Below, one piece after another: positions 1 through 14,107 of a DNA stretch of 64,000 nt. Origin of the DNA: Penaeus vannamei (taxonomy: Eukaryota > Arthropoda > Malacostraca > Decapoda > Penaeidae); assembly GCF_042767895.1 (NCBI RefSeq), contig NC_091570.1, positions 14,236,196-14,300,195 of the forward strand, given 5' to 3'. The notes below the pieces were generated by a model. It made no database searches. It saw only the letters and a program-made list of their open reading frames with translations, and was not told the DNA's origin. Made by a program: the position numbers and the translations under genes. Each line of letters starts with the position of its first letter. Position 1 is the first letter of the stretch.

Positions 1-1635
1 ATACCCACGAGGACCGCTGATCAGTATTGCTTCTTGCCAAGTCTTTTGGCTGACAAAGTTACATCACAATGTGACGCCGTGGGATGATAACACCACTTCA
101 TGTATGATTGCCTCTCGCTTACAGCGTGTCCACCAAAATACACGAAAAAATGCAGTAACCACTTTCGGTTTTTGATTTTGTTTGCTAATGATTATCAGAA
201 TCGCAAAAAAGCTGGTTTCAATGGGCTTGGTGTGCCTGGTAAATTATGAAAATTAAACCAATAATAATAAAGCCTGTACCTACTTAAAGGACATCCAAGT
301 CTGCCTTCCGCACTTAATAGGGTTAAGGAAAATGGAAGTCAAAATGCAGGCAGTGTTCGCAACAAAGTATCCTTCACAAATATAATGTAAGAACCTTGAA
401 TGAGAATATGATCCCCGGCGAACAAACGTGTCCGAAATGCACGAAGGCCTCATCCGTCACTTAAGTCAAATTAGCAAATCAAATTTGAGCAAATGAACAT
501 CTGAAATCTATTTCGATAACACTGCACAGTAAGAAGTGAGCGGAGGACAAAGCTTTGCATACCATTAGGGCGTCCTTTGCCACCCAAGCGTCCTGAGGAA
601 GGGAGGAAGGAGGAGGAAGAGACGCAGTGAGCGACCAGTCAGCCTGGGCTCTGTCCTGCCACTTGGACTGTAGGAACTGGGGGTCCCACATCCTCAACGA
701 AGTGTGATCCGCGGAGGGGCGTCCAGGCGGGGGGAGACTCGCCGACGGGATAGTGCAGCAGCGGTGGTGGGAGACGGCGGCGGCGGCGGCGGCGGCGGTG
801 AAGGGGAGCGCGGTGATCTACACACTGCAGATACCACAAGCCCTGCCGCTGTCCCGCTAGCTCTTTCCACCTCCCGCCACCGAGGCACCCATTTCTTACC
901 CCATTACAAGTGGCGCAATGAACACCCCGGGACTCCCCTGCCCATACTGACGACTTCACTCTCGGAGAGGAAGTTCAATGAAAGTGTCTGGAAAGTCGAA
1001 CACTGATGCTTTTTCCCCTCGCAAATGAATTATGGGACAAGTTTCCGAGCGCCGGATCGCGATTTCCCCTTCCGCTGGCAGTTGGCAAGGTCGCAAGAAC
1101 CCAACTGCACAGTGCTTTGCAGGGCCCTACATCACGGGTCTTACTGTCTGCCCATAAGGTCTGATAGCAAGGAACAAAATTCCCTTCTTCTGCGACCAAC
1201 TACGGGATAAGGAATGCTCGAACCTGGACTCTATATTACCAATGAAACTGAAACCAATCGCTGCGCAACGACCACGAAGGTAACAACTAATCCGTTTTTC
1301 AGGCCGCTGCGACAGAAGATGCAGGTCCTACAGGAGCCGGCTGGTCCAGCACCGGCCGGCGCCACTCTCATGGCAATTCTAACCTCACCCTTAATTCCCT
1401 TCGACGCTATCGTTCATCATCAAGTGAAACGACCACGAGGCTGACACGCCTACAATAGCAAGTTCCTCCCTATGAACTCCCTAGTCGTGAAACTGCAGCT
1501 GGAAATACCCTTGACTGTATCCTGTCTTTCCTTGTACAGCTTTCAACATTTAATTCATGAAGCAAACATTATCAATAATGCATCGCATGTGACCCTCGCT
1601 AAAAAAGTCCTTTTAATCAAGCTCTGTACACTCAC
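1..1635. other. Non-coding sequence, presumed downstream intron of the minus-strand gene
   Basis: I see no convincing exon here. The two-exon gene to the right ends at a 5' splice site at 1635-1630 (minus strand) in phase 0, so its next exon should lie leftwards. No RNA-recognition-motif-like peptide appears in any frame, so that exon is probably outside the window. The interval is GC-rich around 640-960 and holds a CGG triplet run. Short open frames on both strands overlap there and look like by-products of base composition. Confidence 0.45.
775..798. repeat. (CGG)8 triplet repeat
   Basis: Eight perfect CGG units inside a locally GC-rich stretch. It lies in presumed intron of the minus-strand gene, where it would be transcribed as CCG. 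Confidence 0.95.
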
Positions 1636-1726
1636 CGCAGTAACCGCTTGCTGCTCGACACCGTTGGCGACGACAGGGGGACCGACGGGAACCTGTACTG
1701 CCATTCCCCCCGCCACCGTCGCCCCG
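1636..1726 (-). CDS. Internal coding exon, second of two seen (putative RBFOX-like protein)
   Basis: This 91-base exon follows the exon at 1828-2042. Its 3' splice site reads TTTCTCTCCGGCAG before position 1726. A branch-point match, GACTAAC (minus strand, branch A near 1746), lies 19 bases upstream. Its 5' splice site is GCG|GTGAGT, with intron bases 1635-1630. The first base completes a Ser codon begun in the previous exon, and 30 further codons are open. They encode a Gly/Val/Pro-rich segment that starts GATVAGG and ends VANGVEQQAVTA, leaving phase 0. No domain is visible. The segment looks like a disordered linker, as expected between an N-terminal region and a downstream RNA-binding domain. 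Coding status rests on the splice signals, phase agreement and absence of stops. The RBFOX assignment rests on the neighbouring exon and is much weaker. Confidence 0.72.
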
Positions 1727-1827
1727 CTGCCGGAGAGAAACCTGGTTAGTCTTGCAATTACTACATCTATATCTCAAAATATGGATCACATAGGCCTATT
1801 CATTTGCATGTGGTGGAGCCAACTGAC
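1727..1827 (-). other. Short GT-AG intron (101 bases)
   Basis: On the minus strand the donor is CAG|GTCAGT and the acceptor is CTCTCCGGCAG|C. A GACTAAC branch-point match sits immediately upstream of the pyrimidine tract. The flanking exons are in matching phase: AG plus C makes a Ser codon. A 101-base intron is typical for arthropods and contrasts with the long, repeat-filled sequence upstream. Confidence 0.72.
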
Positions 1828-2042
1828 CTGGATGAGACTGTGACAGGTACGCCCGGGACGGCAGCGGTGGGTGTGGTCTGAGGGGCCGGGGGCGCTCCGG
1901 GGGCTCCTGGCGCTGGCGCCCCCGGCGCACCAGGCGGCGAGAACGGCGGCCCTTCTTTACTCGGGTCGGCTTTTACGCCAGCACCCGCCTCGCCGTTCTG
2001 ACTGTATGGGAACGGCGCTGCCATAGTTGTCTGCACCATGTG
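1828..2042 (-). CDS. Coding exon with possible start codon (putative RBFOX-like N-terminal region)
   Basis: A 215-base exon on the minus strand. It is preceded by a strong 3' splice site (TTGTATCTTTTTCTCTTCCAG less its first two bases) and ends at CAG|GTCAGT. It begins CAC ATG, so translation may start here or continue from an upstream exon. The peptide opens MVQTTMAAPFPYSQNG, followed by a short Lys/Asp/Glu segment and a Pro/Ala/Gly repeat of GAP-type triplets. It ends in a Thr/Val/Ser-rich stretch. Human RBFOX2 has MVQPFTTIPFPPPPQNG in the equivalent N-terminal exon, so the MVQ...PFP...QNG order suggests an RBFOX-family splicing regulator, which binds UGCAUG in nuclear RNA. This is a resemblance over about 16 residues only. 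Another low-complexity RNA-binding or transcription factor is possible. Coding status is far better supported than identity. Confidence 0.75.
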
Positions 2043-3204
2043 CTGGAAGAGAAAAAGATACAATCAGCAAAAATGTCTTTATACTTTGCGCTTAAATGTA
2101 AAATATAAGAGGAATAAAAATGCAATCGGATTCGATGTAACCGAAACCACCTCTTGTGCTGGGACGCATCTTAAGAACTGTAATCACGGTCCATACCAAC
2201 TGTGACTTGCAGATTCAGTCCCTGATTCTGGACACGCCAATTGTCGCTGTGTCCCCTGAACGGCCAAGAGCCTGGGTTAATGACATACGTAGAAGAGGCG
2301 CGGTAATGTCAATATAATGGGAACACACAAGTGCGGCTAACACCACTTATTGTACTTATTGTACCTACGCTTAAAAAATTCTCACCCTACTATGCCAGAC
2401 GATGGAAGGGAGTTTAATGCAGTATTTACAATAGAAGGAGATTAATCATATAACTATACATCGATCAATATGCTATCCTCCATAACTCCCATACCAACCA
2501 AATTAAAAGCATCCCTTTGTTCAACTTTACAAGTTATACTGTTAATGCGAAAATCGTACATAAAACACACAACTCTGCCGAGGAAGTTCAAAAGAATTCC
2601 ACAGGCTGCATATGACAGTAACTCCCTTTAGTGCATGACTCATGATGACGGGTGACGCAACACGTGACGCCCACGTGACGAGTGGCGGTGGCGGAGGGTG
2701 GTGGGTGAGGCGGGGAGGGTGATTTCACGCGAGACTATGAGATGACGAAAAGGGTGACGAAAATAATGGCTCATTCTTGCTCCCATCTCGCGTAACTGAC
2801 CCTCAAAGGTACCCTAACAGCTGACAGCACTCGCACCCTCCTCCACGCACCCTCCAGGCAAAGAGACAGGCAAGCAGACAGAGAACTAAAGGGCCTCACG
2901 GACACGTAGACGAACCGACAGTCACCCCCTCCCCGCTTAAATAAAAAAGGTAGATTCATGTTACGGCCACCTGCTGTTATTGCGGCAATTAGTTCATACA
3001 ATGCGTCGACCGTTGCTGCCAGGTGCTGACCCCTGCCATGGCCACCTTGTATTTCACCCAAGAATTATGGCTGCGGCCCCACCCAAATTTCCCAGGTGAT
3101 AGATGCATTCGGCCTTGGCGCCGCTGGTCTATCTGCACGCCGCTCCGAGAGGGACCACATGGCAAGGACTGCGGTGGACGTGACACATATTCCACTGGAA
3201 ATGC
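2043..3204. other. Unique non-coding sequence, presumed intron
   Basis: Immediately upstream (minus sense) of the exon acceptor. Apart from the acceptor's pyrimidine tract (2043-2062) I see no exon, RNA gene or mobile element. GC-rich purine patches occur around 2650-2720. Confidence 0.5.
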
Positions 3205-3402
3205 TGGATGATGATGATGGTGGTGGTGATGGTGGTGGAAGTGGTGGTGATGGTGGAGGTGGTGGTGGCGATGATGGTGGAGGTGGTGGTGGCAATGATG
3301 GTGGAGGTGGTGGTGGCGATGATGGTGGAGGTGGTAAAGATGACGGTGGGTGGTGGTGAAGGTGATTGATGATGATGATGAATAATGATGATGATGACGA
3401 CT
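3205..3402. repeat. GAT/GGT-rich imperfect triplet array with a 24-bp superunit
   Basis: Runs of GAT, GGT and GGA triplets. A 24-base unit of the form GATGATGGTGGAGG plus GGT triplets recurs about three times around 3268-3335. Open frames here (Gly/Asp-rich on plus, His-rich or Ser/Pro-rich on minus) are products of the repeat and not evidence of a gene. Confidence 0.9.
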
Positions 3403-4285
3403 GGATGAGGAGGAAGAAATACCAAAGAAATACAGCCAATCAACCACCCAAAATAATAACATCATCACCGATCAAAAACCCATAACAAAAATCAAGCTGC
3501 TAATAAACCCACGAGCCCCGGCACCCGAAATAATAACGATAAACATCAATACCTCCACACCACCCCTGATTTACGACCACATCAGTCCCGCGGCAACATA
3601 CACCCACTGCAGCAAGCACGGCGCGTGTGAAACGGCCTATATATAGCCCCGGGTCTACATCGACGACACCGCAGTCCAGGAGCTCAATTTCCGAAACACT
3701 TCCGATGGCTGGTCTGCTGTAGCCTATTGCCGGTGATGGGATAATACTGTCCGGTCTCACTCAGGGTTTATCAATTTTTCGTCGGGTAGTCGGTAGTAGC
3801 GTAAAGAAATATCTATTACGGATTAATAGACTATCATTATCATCATTATCATAATAATCATTATCTTTGTCATTATTTTGTGGTGGAGCACCTGTATCTG
3901 CTATCCCTAACTATTTATATTTACTTATTCCTTTTTCTTTTTACATCACAGAAATGCAGAATATTTAAATGATCGAGAGATTTTCCCCCAATATGTCGAA
4001 AAAACAACAAACGGCCGAATACGAAACCCGTTAGTTAACACAGATTTTTTTTCAACGCCGGCCGAGTGCAACCGTTGCCGAAATTAAAACCGAAACGGGA
4101 TTCCCGGACCCCGCCATCTAGCACAGCTGGACGGACGCGGAGGGAAAAATAGCGCACGCCGGAGGACAGACGCATGGCGAGCGGCAACACTTCAGAGCCG
4201 TGCTTATTTCATGGTCTCATGGAATGAAATGGCAGACAAAAAGTTTCAAAATGTGTATGGGGAAAGGGGCTTTGCCTGCCTGCCT
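3403..4285. other. Non-coding sequence
   Basis: Mixed-composition sequence with an ATT/ATC-rich patch near 3830-3880. I see no splice-bounded open frame or RNA gene. Confidence 0.5.
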
Positions 4286-4538
<253 letters not shown>

Positions 4539-7267
4539 AACTGAGTGTGTAACTACGTGCATATCATGTGTATGTGTAAGCGTTTATGTAAGTGAGACCC
4601 AACTGTTATCTCTAGCAACTAATATGCACACAAATAACTGCATTGCGGATACGCCCACAAAGCGGGCGACCGAACATTGCCAATCAGTCACAAGAACAAA
4701 TCAAATGAGCCGACCGAGTGACAAATAGGCGAGGCCGCGAACCCCAGCGCCCTCAACGCCGAGGCAAAAGGAAAGACACCGGAATGCTTGGCCCTCCCGC
4801 GATACGTGACCACATCCTACACATCCTACCCAATTGACGCGGGGAATGCACGAGCCCTTCGAATGCCCATACCCGTGAGAACCGCCGCCGCTGTGCCCGC
4901 TTGCCCCAAACACCCCTCTCCATCACACCCCGTAAGTCAACAAGGCTCTCCGTCCTGCAATCGCCGCATATTTAGCCAGGCCCTGGGCAAACACCGCCCC
5001 TTCGCCAACACCTCTGAACAATCAATTTTCTTTCTCGCTCTCCGGGACACGACTAAGCCTACGAGCTATGGGACACGCGGCACGAAACCCGACTGCTGGA
5101 TCCATAACACATAAAATATATTAATGGGTTATCTATATGAAAACTAACGAAGCAGCGGGGTCTCGTCGCTTGGTTATTTACGTGACTGCAGAATATTTTA
5201 CGCGATGAACAAGTTCTCTCCACCGACTTCAACGATCATCAGCTGCCGCCGCACTTTGGCATAACAACCAAACGTCTAAAGCAAGCAATTTCGTCACAAA
5301 AACCGCCGTAACCTAAAAACTCTCCGTCATTCCACATTCCTGGCGCCACCGGAGACCCGCATTCCAGGCCGCCAAGCCAGCTCCGCCAGCAGAGCGTGGT
5401 GAAATCAGCGTGGCGCCCGACCACCCTCGTCCTCTTGCTGGTCCGCTGCCACAGCCCCCAAGGCCGTGACAACCCCGGCGTGAGCACCTGTGAGCAGGCC
5501 ACGCCGATATCGATCAAGCCACAACGTATCCCTTAATGATCCGACGGACGGCGCACCCCTTGCATGCCGTAACCTCAACAGCTACAGGTACTCCCACACG
5601 ACACCGAATATTCATTGGCAAAACGACGAGACAAAGAACCACCGGAGGCCCTTTTCTTTCGAGAGACGGAGCCATTTTTTCATTAGTTCTACGTGCAATC
5701 CGGATGACCACTATCACACAAAACACGTCCTTACGCAACCAAGGACGGGCAAGGAATCCAACTCACTGGTCTTCCGCGTGCAGGTCTCATGGGCGGCGGC
5801 GCGAGCGGATCCTCAGGCACACAGGGAGGAGACGTGCGCGTATACGTGCACACGTGGTCTCGCCACTAAGAACACTAACGGAGTAAGCGACGAGAGAGAG
5901 TTGCGGCCCTTCCCCCTTCCCGCTATACCTGTGGCTAGCCCGGAACACACGCACATTACCTGTACATAACGCCGAACAAACAAAACCCCCTGTACACACT
6001 ACTCTTGTAATTGCGGGAAATAACGTGACTGCGTTCGAGGAGAATAGCCATATATTACTAAGAACATTATTCCCTGAAGATTCTACAACAATAAGCAACG
6101 ACTCGGGGGCGCGCAGAAGGGGAAGGGCGGTTACACCACGTGTACACAACCTTCATCTACCTCTACAGCGCTACGACGACTTAGCGAACTTTCTCCAAGC
6201 TCGTAGAGACTATCACTTCCGCACACCATTGCCAAGCGCCCAATTATAACTTCGGCATGACTGTTACTAGTTTAATGGACATACTTGGTCCCAATTGTAA
6301 TCTGACAATCTAAAGCAAAAAGCGCTGTGGGTTGCCTTAATGGGTAAAGACAATGTAATCATAATCATGATAGAAGCTGATTAGACCAATTAAATAGATC
6401 TAGACAAAAAATATATAAAACCAATTTGTGAGTATACGTTTATGACAAAGAGACGGCATGCGCCCCGAGTCCACGAGGAGATGAAAGCGACGAGAAGAGA
6501 TAAAAGCGTATTAACGACGGTCTCTCGGTTGAGTAACAACCCCCAACCACCTCCCTACGTGACGTGGGGAAGAGAGCCTCCGGCAGAAATGCCACATCGG
6601 TCAGAGGGCTCTTTGTATCTCATCGGCATTTGGGGACGAATAAGTGTGTTCTCTGCGAAAACACGACCTTTTTCATTTTCTTGGCACTGCTTTCTCCTGT
6701 CGATTCACGTACGACGCCGATTACGGTTCACTAAAGTGGGACTGGCGGGAGTACCTGCCGACGCCAAGATAAATACAGCCGTCGACTTTCTAACTTTCCT
6801 ACGCAACAATGCGGAAAATAACCGCCGTCTTGCGTGTCTTCACGTCGGAGTACACACACGGGCAGATGCGCGACTCGACTATCAAACCGAATGCGAAAGG
6901 AAACACCTTGAAAATGTGCGCCTCCTGGTCTTTCTGATGCTGCTTCTACACAATCGCCCACCACTGCTAACGTCATAAGCGCACATCGCCAAGCACGCTG
7001 AGAATGACTTCGAGGCGGAGTAGTAGAAGCTAGGAGTGAGGGGGAAGTACTACTACGCCGTACGCAATGATGACGAGGCACGCAACTCACGACTAGGTGA
7101 GAGGTCGCGGCAGCGACAGGGAAAGTGAACTATTTAGCTGGTTATGCAAGGCGAGTCTTGCTTGATGCTACGCGCGCTTAGGGCCTTGTCTTGCGTACAT
7201 GTGTATGTTCGTATGCATGTGAATATGTATGTATACAACTACATCTAAACACATAATATTCATATAT
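4539..7267. other. Unique non-coding sequence
   Basis: About 2.7 kb with few repeats and moderate GC. Several 70-180 residue open frames exist on both strands, but they overlap one another, lack splice context and show no recognisable family. I see no gene, RNA or mobile element. Confidence 0.5.
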
Positions 7268-7320
7268 TCTCTCCCTCTCCCTCTCCCTCTCTCACACACA
7301 CACACACGCGCGTGCGTGCG
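7268..7320. repeat. (CTCCCT)n-(CA)n-(CG/TG)n compound microsatellite
   Basis: Hexamer CTCCCT units to about 7292, then CA dinucleotides to 7306, then alternating CG/TG. Short but clearly periodic. Confidence 0.9.
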
Positions 7321-10300
7321 TATCTGTCTGGTGCGCCAAAGGAATGCAGACTCAATATGATGTTGAGAGGCTGCCGGGCAACAATAAAGCAAGGCCAATG
7401 TTTTGCATATTTGCCTCGATATTGTCTTCCAAAATTCCTTTGGACAATTTTTCTATTATTCATTTTTGTGTTTTTGTTTGTCGCTTCCTTTGTCATCATC
7501 ATGTTACGACGGACTGCCCACCCTGCTGAAGAGCCGTGGCCTTTTCTCATTCGTTCTCCTGACACCGAGAGGGAAGGTGGTCAAGAGGAAAGTAATAAAC
7601 AAAGCAGACTACACTGTGTACCTAGACACGGCCTTGTTTTCCCCTTCCCCAGAGAACGCGTTGAGCAACAAGGTCTTCTGTAACTCCAAATGACCTTCCG
7701 AATCCTTATACTAACGTCTACTGCTTTTCATTCAAACAGCTGGGACTAAACTTAGTGCGCCATAAAACCGTAATGCCAATCCGCTACACGTGCCTCAGTC
7801 ACGTGTATTTATTTACATGACAAGCGTTCTGCACGACTTGTGAAGGACAAAGGCTCCTTGAGATGCTGCTTAAAACCCGCGAGGAATGTCGTAGAAGGAC
7901 ACCGTTGCGCCCTTGCTTGCTGCCACATGACCTGGCTCTCAGCATCTCACCTGCAACACCTGTGCGATTAAGGTACAGCAAGGACGAAGGTGCAGGGGCC
8001 GCGACCGAGATGAACCCTGTCAGCCTTGCGACCGCCTCTGTCGAGTCACGGCCTTCGGACTGGTTTCGTCAGCGCCGTAGTTACTTCTGAAAACCCGACT
8101 CTTTCCCTTTCAGCGAGAGACAATCCGGTTAAGCGATCGCCTGACTCATTCAGCGCCAATCATACGGTGATCACAAGCATTAGTCATCTCAAGGCCCAAG
8201 CTGGCATGACTTGGTACGCCTCAAGGATAAATGCAAGAACACATTGCTGTATTTAGTAATATGTTCGTCAACCAAATCATCAAGGAAAAAAAATGGCCAA
8301 ATACGAAATGTAACGCGAGAATCAACCGAACAATCATGCAGCCACAAGACGCCAAGTTTTTCTGTTCGCTAAAAACAAGTTTTCATGCAAAGTCATTCAC
8401 TAGGTCATTGGAGTATCGTTTTCTTTAGCATTACTTTCATTCTGTCAATGAAAAACTTTCACTATAGCCGACATGACCAGTCATTCCGTATAGAATCTCT
8501 TCCATGAACCAACTTGTACTGGAGCATTTAATTCGATGATGATGATGATAACCGCAAGGTGCGCTTCCCCAAGAAGAATGTCCACCGAGTGGCAGGAGGC
8601 GCGGGTCACCCACGAGCAGGTTCCTGCGGGTCTGGAAGCGGCAGCAAGGCAACCCTGCCCTTGAGCACTGATCCTCGACATCTGGTAGGTGCGGTTTCCT
8701 CAAGGGCGACCACTACGTCCAATTGCCGGTTTCCTCCAGAGCTTTTCCATTCGGAGAGTCAACGACACGGCCAGCAAGGCAGAAACTCTTTACTACCAAG
8801 CCTTCCTGCCATAAGCCATGCAGAATGCTCCGACGTCGAAGTTATGTCCTTGCCGAAGGTCCCTGCAGCCATTATCCTTAAATTGCCACCGTTCTTTATA
8901 AGGCGGCGGCGGCCAGGCGCGCAGGACCCGCCGCACACAACCGCCTCGCCAGGTTTTTCGAGTTCTGCCTTTGCTTTGCTAATAACAACCAGGCGAAAAT
9001 CTCGCCGTATCACTCCGCGCTCCACCCACACAATCATGGCGCGGGATTCGCAAGAACTCCTCCGACAGGGCCAAATATAAAGTCCAATCTATAATTACCG
9101 CCACAATCTCAGGGTGTTGCTTTATGACTGAGCTTAACCTTGATCTTCCCCAGCATAGGATCCCGAGGCACATTCTCCCTCTTTTTGCCGCGCAACACCA
9201 CATACTTCTTTTGGTTCCTGCACCTGACGGCAAAAGGGTCCATTGCTCGCCATCAAGGATAATCCCAATGCTGTGACGCCAGAAAACCTTCCCGTCACGC
9301 GTCACTCGCCCGTTTCTCCACAGCACACGCGAAGCCGAGCGCAGAAGGTGACCTTACAGGAGCTCGAGGGCGGATGGGGTAAAAATTGTCGCCTGGTTCG
9401 GCTTTTATGGGCTGTGGTCATCTTGTAGCAAGCGTGTCGCTGCGAGCCGTGTCCTCGGCCCGACCTTGAGTGCTCCCCTAACCCGTCCAACTGAAGCGGG
9501 AGACACAACGCCCAAGCACTCGCCTCGCCTCGACACACTGCTGCAAGTCGCAATCAGGTCGAGTCCTGAATACCCATGAACGACGCTTGATAAAACCTTT
9601 TAATTGCATCCCTTATTACCCACCTGCCCAAAAATATGCACACTTCTTATGGCCCCGACGTAGTTACCAGGTACAGATAGCGTTATGCAATTTCCAGATA
9701 ATTTCCAGCATTAAGCAGTTCCTTTCGGGCGTAATAACACGGTGGGTCTTATGGGTTGGCAGTTTCGCATATTCAGTTTCCACTCGACCTTTTTTCGACA
9801 ATTACGGAAAGACAGTCGGTTCCAACGCGACCCAAAAATTACACGCGGGAACCGGAACTTGCAAGAGAAAATGTCAACACTAAATACGGCGACAAAAACG
9901 AAGAAGCGCAAAGCAAGTCTGGAACAGACGAGACAGGAAGGTCGGGCGGTTCTCATGGCCAGGAAGGTGTTCCGCCGCGATATTATTAAAACTGTCATTT
10001 TCCTCCATCAGTTCCGCAATGCCTCCTCGTCCCGGGATACGCTCGGCTGCCCTCGTTCAGCCCGCAGCACACACCGCCTTCCCGTACCTTCCTGCGTGAA
10101 CCAAACTGAATTCTGACAGCTCATGGCCAGGCGAACTCGGGAAACACGTGACGTAGTTCGGGACTCGACAAAACCTGTCGGACGCGCTAGATTCCGGTTT
10201 ACAGCTGGATAAGTGCGTCCGGCGGATCCTTTACACAATTAGATTTAAAAGCCACGCGTGTAACAAGAATGCGACAGGATGCTTAAAGCCGCGAAAGCCA

Positions 10301-12025
10301 GAGTAAGCATGATGGACGACGCGCATTTCCGCTCCTTTCAAGAACCCACGACAAGAGGAACACCTCTGGTTGAACTCCACAATAACACTACACCAAAACG
10401 AAAACACAACAACACAAGATACCTCGATTTTCCTCCTGATTACCATTTCGGATTCTTGACACACTCGAATTATAATGAAAAGTGTTCTGCAAGCACCCGA
10501 GAGTCTAACACTGGCCGACACTAGAACGCTGGCGGCCCTCGCGACTACGACTCGCTACGTCCCGTGTGCCTTGGCGGGGAAGACTGAGGACTGCGGCTCC
10601 TGTCTCGGGCAGAAGAGAACAGGAAGACGGACAGGACACGGTGCTGAGAACCGGATGTCCCGGCCCGCCCCCTCCCCGTTCCCCCTCCCCCTCAGCCTTC
10701 CGCGGCGCGAGCAAGGCACACTAATTTGGACCTATCATTACCTCCTATAATGACCCACTACCGCTCGCCGCCGAACACCTCACAAACACACACACAAACG
10801 CACTTTACCTACGGCCAAATTTTCTGGACGGACGCTACAGAAACGATCATACAAGACGCGTTTTGACTGGCGTGGCTCTATAGATTATATCCCATTTAGG
10901 AGACGAATGGCGGCGTACGTCCGTTTTATGACAGAGGATAGGATAAAAAAATCTAAATAGAAAAAATCTAATCAGAGCCCCAGGGATGTAAAACTAGATT
11001 GGAAAGCCAATAACAGCGGATTCGTTCACTCATCCGTCTATTTCCAATCCTTCCTTCAAATAAAACTGAAAGGGAATAATGATAAAGGAGAGGACTAGTG
11101 CATAAGCAAAAATCGACAAATTCATTTCGTTCCATTTGCTGGCTAAGTCATGCCATGACATTCATAATTTATTATATGCACTGCGGGAATTCATTCAGAC
11201 GGAAACCACAAACAAACAATTCCTTTTAAAAAATGTTTTCATACAACCCAAATGACTTTCCCCGCTGACGTCAACCAAGTTATATAATTAATATTAATGA
11301 ATTCGATCCTATTCCATAGGAGCTGCGTCAATACAAGATTACTTATGTATGAAAGTGTATGTCCTCGGGAGGTGCGGAAATAACGGTAAAGGTAATGTAA
11401 CAAAGGCCGAGAAAAACGCGTTATAACTAAGTATTTTTTTTCGGAAATATGGAAAGTTGGTTTGTTCTGTTGGTGTAGCCACTTTGTAATAAATAATTCA
11501 TATATACTGCCATTCATATATACTCTACGGTCCACTTATTCAACAGACTTCCCGAATTTTTCAGAAGTGATTGGAATACCTTTCGGTGTGTGAAGACTAC
11601 GCTGCATTACTTAACGCGAAGTGGCTTTACGTGACCCTTAGAGATCGAAATAGTACTTCTGGCAATGAGCCCTAGGCGTAGGCGTGCTCTTTTGGGGCAC
11701 GAGGACAAGCGCTTAACGTGCTCCTCGAAAGACCCCCCCCCCAAACCTTTCACTCTCCTGCTCGAAATCGCCAAGTCGAATCTCGCGCACCATCGTCGCC
11801 GCCATGTCGATTCCCCGTTCCACTTGGCGGAACAACCCCCTCTTCCCCCCATCCCCCTCCCGTTAACATCACTCAACATGTGGTCCAGCTCGGTACATCC
11901 GCTCCCCTCCCTCCCACCCCATACCCCTACCCACATCCCTGTTCCCGCACAACACACATGCCAAGCCTTGTGCTAAACTTGTGCTAAACTTGGGGAGAGT
12001 TACGGACGTACAGCAATGTTTTTGG
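7321..12025. other. Unique non-coding sequence
   Basis: About 4.7 kb with almost no tandem repeats. Open frames up to about 170 residues (8559-9080 plus) have no recognisable domain and no convincing splice sites. The part from 10.85 to 11.6 kb is AT-rich. I could not identify any exon, structural RNA or transposon. Confidence 0.45.
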
Positions 12026-12058
12026 AGATACCTGGAGAGAGAGAGAGAAAAAAAATAC
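12026..12058 (-). promoter_or_regulatory. Candidate recursive splice site RS5 (weak donor)
   Basis: Minus strand: a run of about 20 pyrimidines (eight T, then CT repeats) ends in CTCCAG and is followed directly by GTATCT. The junction lies between 12032 and 12031. The acceptor half is strong. The donor half keeps GTA but departs from GTAAGT at later positions, so this is the weakest of the five. It would give a final hop of about 10 kb to the exon at 2042. Confidence 0.25.
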
Positions 12059-12899
12059 ACGTCTTCCCTAAATGCATTTCTACCGACCCTGCAACAGATC
12101 GAAGCGTTATCAATGATGTATCGGCCCGTCTGGAGAAAAATGACCGCTCGTCCATCGATTCCAAATTACTACCGCCACATCGCCACGATTGATCGAGGAG
12201 ATCGATATCGATAGCACTGACATATCACTATCGGCCTGTCTTACTCTTTCTCAGATAGCGCTAATGCACATCTTAATGAAAGGTCTCCCGGATTATACAT
12301 ATATCGCTTTTATGAGCATGAACTTTTATCACAGGCGAGGTCGGGCACACACTCACCCGGGCTAGACGGAACAAAGTTTGTTTCACACGCGGGAATACAT
12401 ACATAATGAGGCTAGGTCACGCACTCCGACGCACACATCGCTGCTTCGACACGCACATACTCTACACACGCCCTTCCCCCTTCCCCCTACACAAATAAAT
12501 ATATAAATAACCTTCCTCCACACACTCCCTCCATGTCACTTCCCCTCCCCCCTCTGCCTCTATCATAGCAAAACACTTTTCGCGGCTCTTTCTGCGCTCT
12601 TTTCCATTTCCACATTTACCCCATTTGTCGCAAATCCAGCCTGCGCATAGTCCCCTGTCGCCCGCCCACCTAAATCCATTCCTATTTCAAACCGCGTACA
12701 TTCATGTACACGCGAGAGCTCACTCCCTTTACTTTTGCCGAAAGTTTATGGTCCTTCATAACCACACCGGGTTTGGATAAAAAACTGTTCTAGAAGCACA
12801 GGATATATCTAACTTCGTTGAGTGTGTGAAATATGTTAATTATCATAACACTCTGGCAATGCAAAACATTCATAAATCCTTTGTGTTATTATAATTGTC
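12059..12899. other. Non-coding sequence
   Basis: Ordinary mixed sequence, C-rich at 12470-12560. I see nothing that can be called a gene. Confidence 0.5.
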
Positions 12900-13045
12900 A
12901 ATTCTCATCACCATCCTTCATTATCAGTATTATCATCATAACTAATGCGACTATTACCATTACTATTGTTATAATCATCATTTACCATTATTATTACTGT
13001 TATCATCGTCACCATCATCATTACTACTACCATTATCATTAGGTT
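12900..13045. repeat. Degenerate ATT/ATC triplet-rich stretch
   Basis: Repeated ATT, ATC and TTA triplets with many substitutions, an old decayed microsatellite. Open frames rich in Ile/Thr on plus and Met/Val on minus follow from the repeat. Confidence 0.85.
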
Positions 13046-13139
13046 AATTAATGCAGATATCATCGCCATTCTCAATATTTGTTGTCTGTATCGCACACCT
13101 CCCATGCCCAAACCAAACGAAACTTAAAGAACACCTGGC

Positions 13140-14073
<934 letters not shown>

Positions 14074-14107
14074 ACGTACCTGGAAAGAGAGAGAGAGAGA
14101 AGGTTAA
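14074..14107 (-). promoter_or_regulatory. Candidate recursive splice site RS4
   Basis: Minus strand: a CTTCTCTCTCTCTCTCTTTC tract runs into CAG and is followed directly by GTACGT. The junction lies between 14080 and 14079. A TTAAC branch-point-like word (14107-14103) is about 23 bases upstream. GTACGT is an acceptable donor hexamer. The pyrimidine tract is a short (CT)n, so part of the match could come from microsatellite sequence. Confidence 0.35.
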
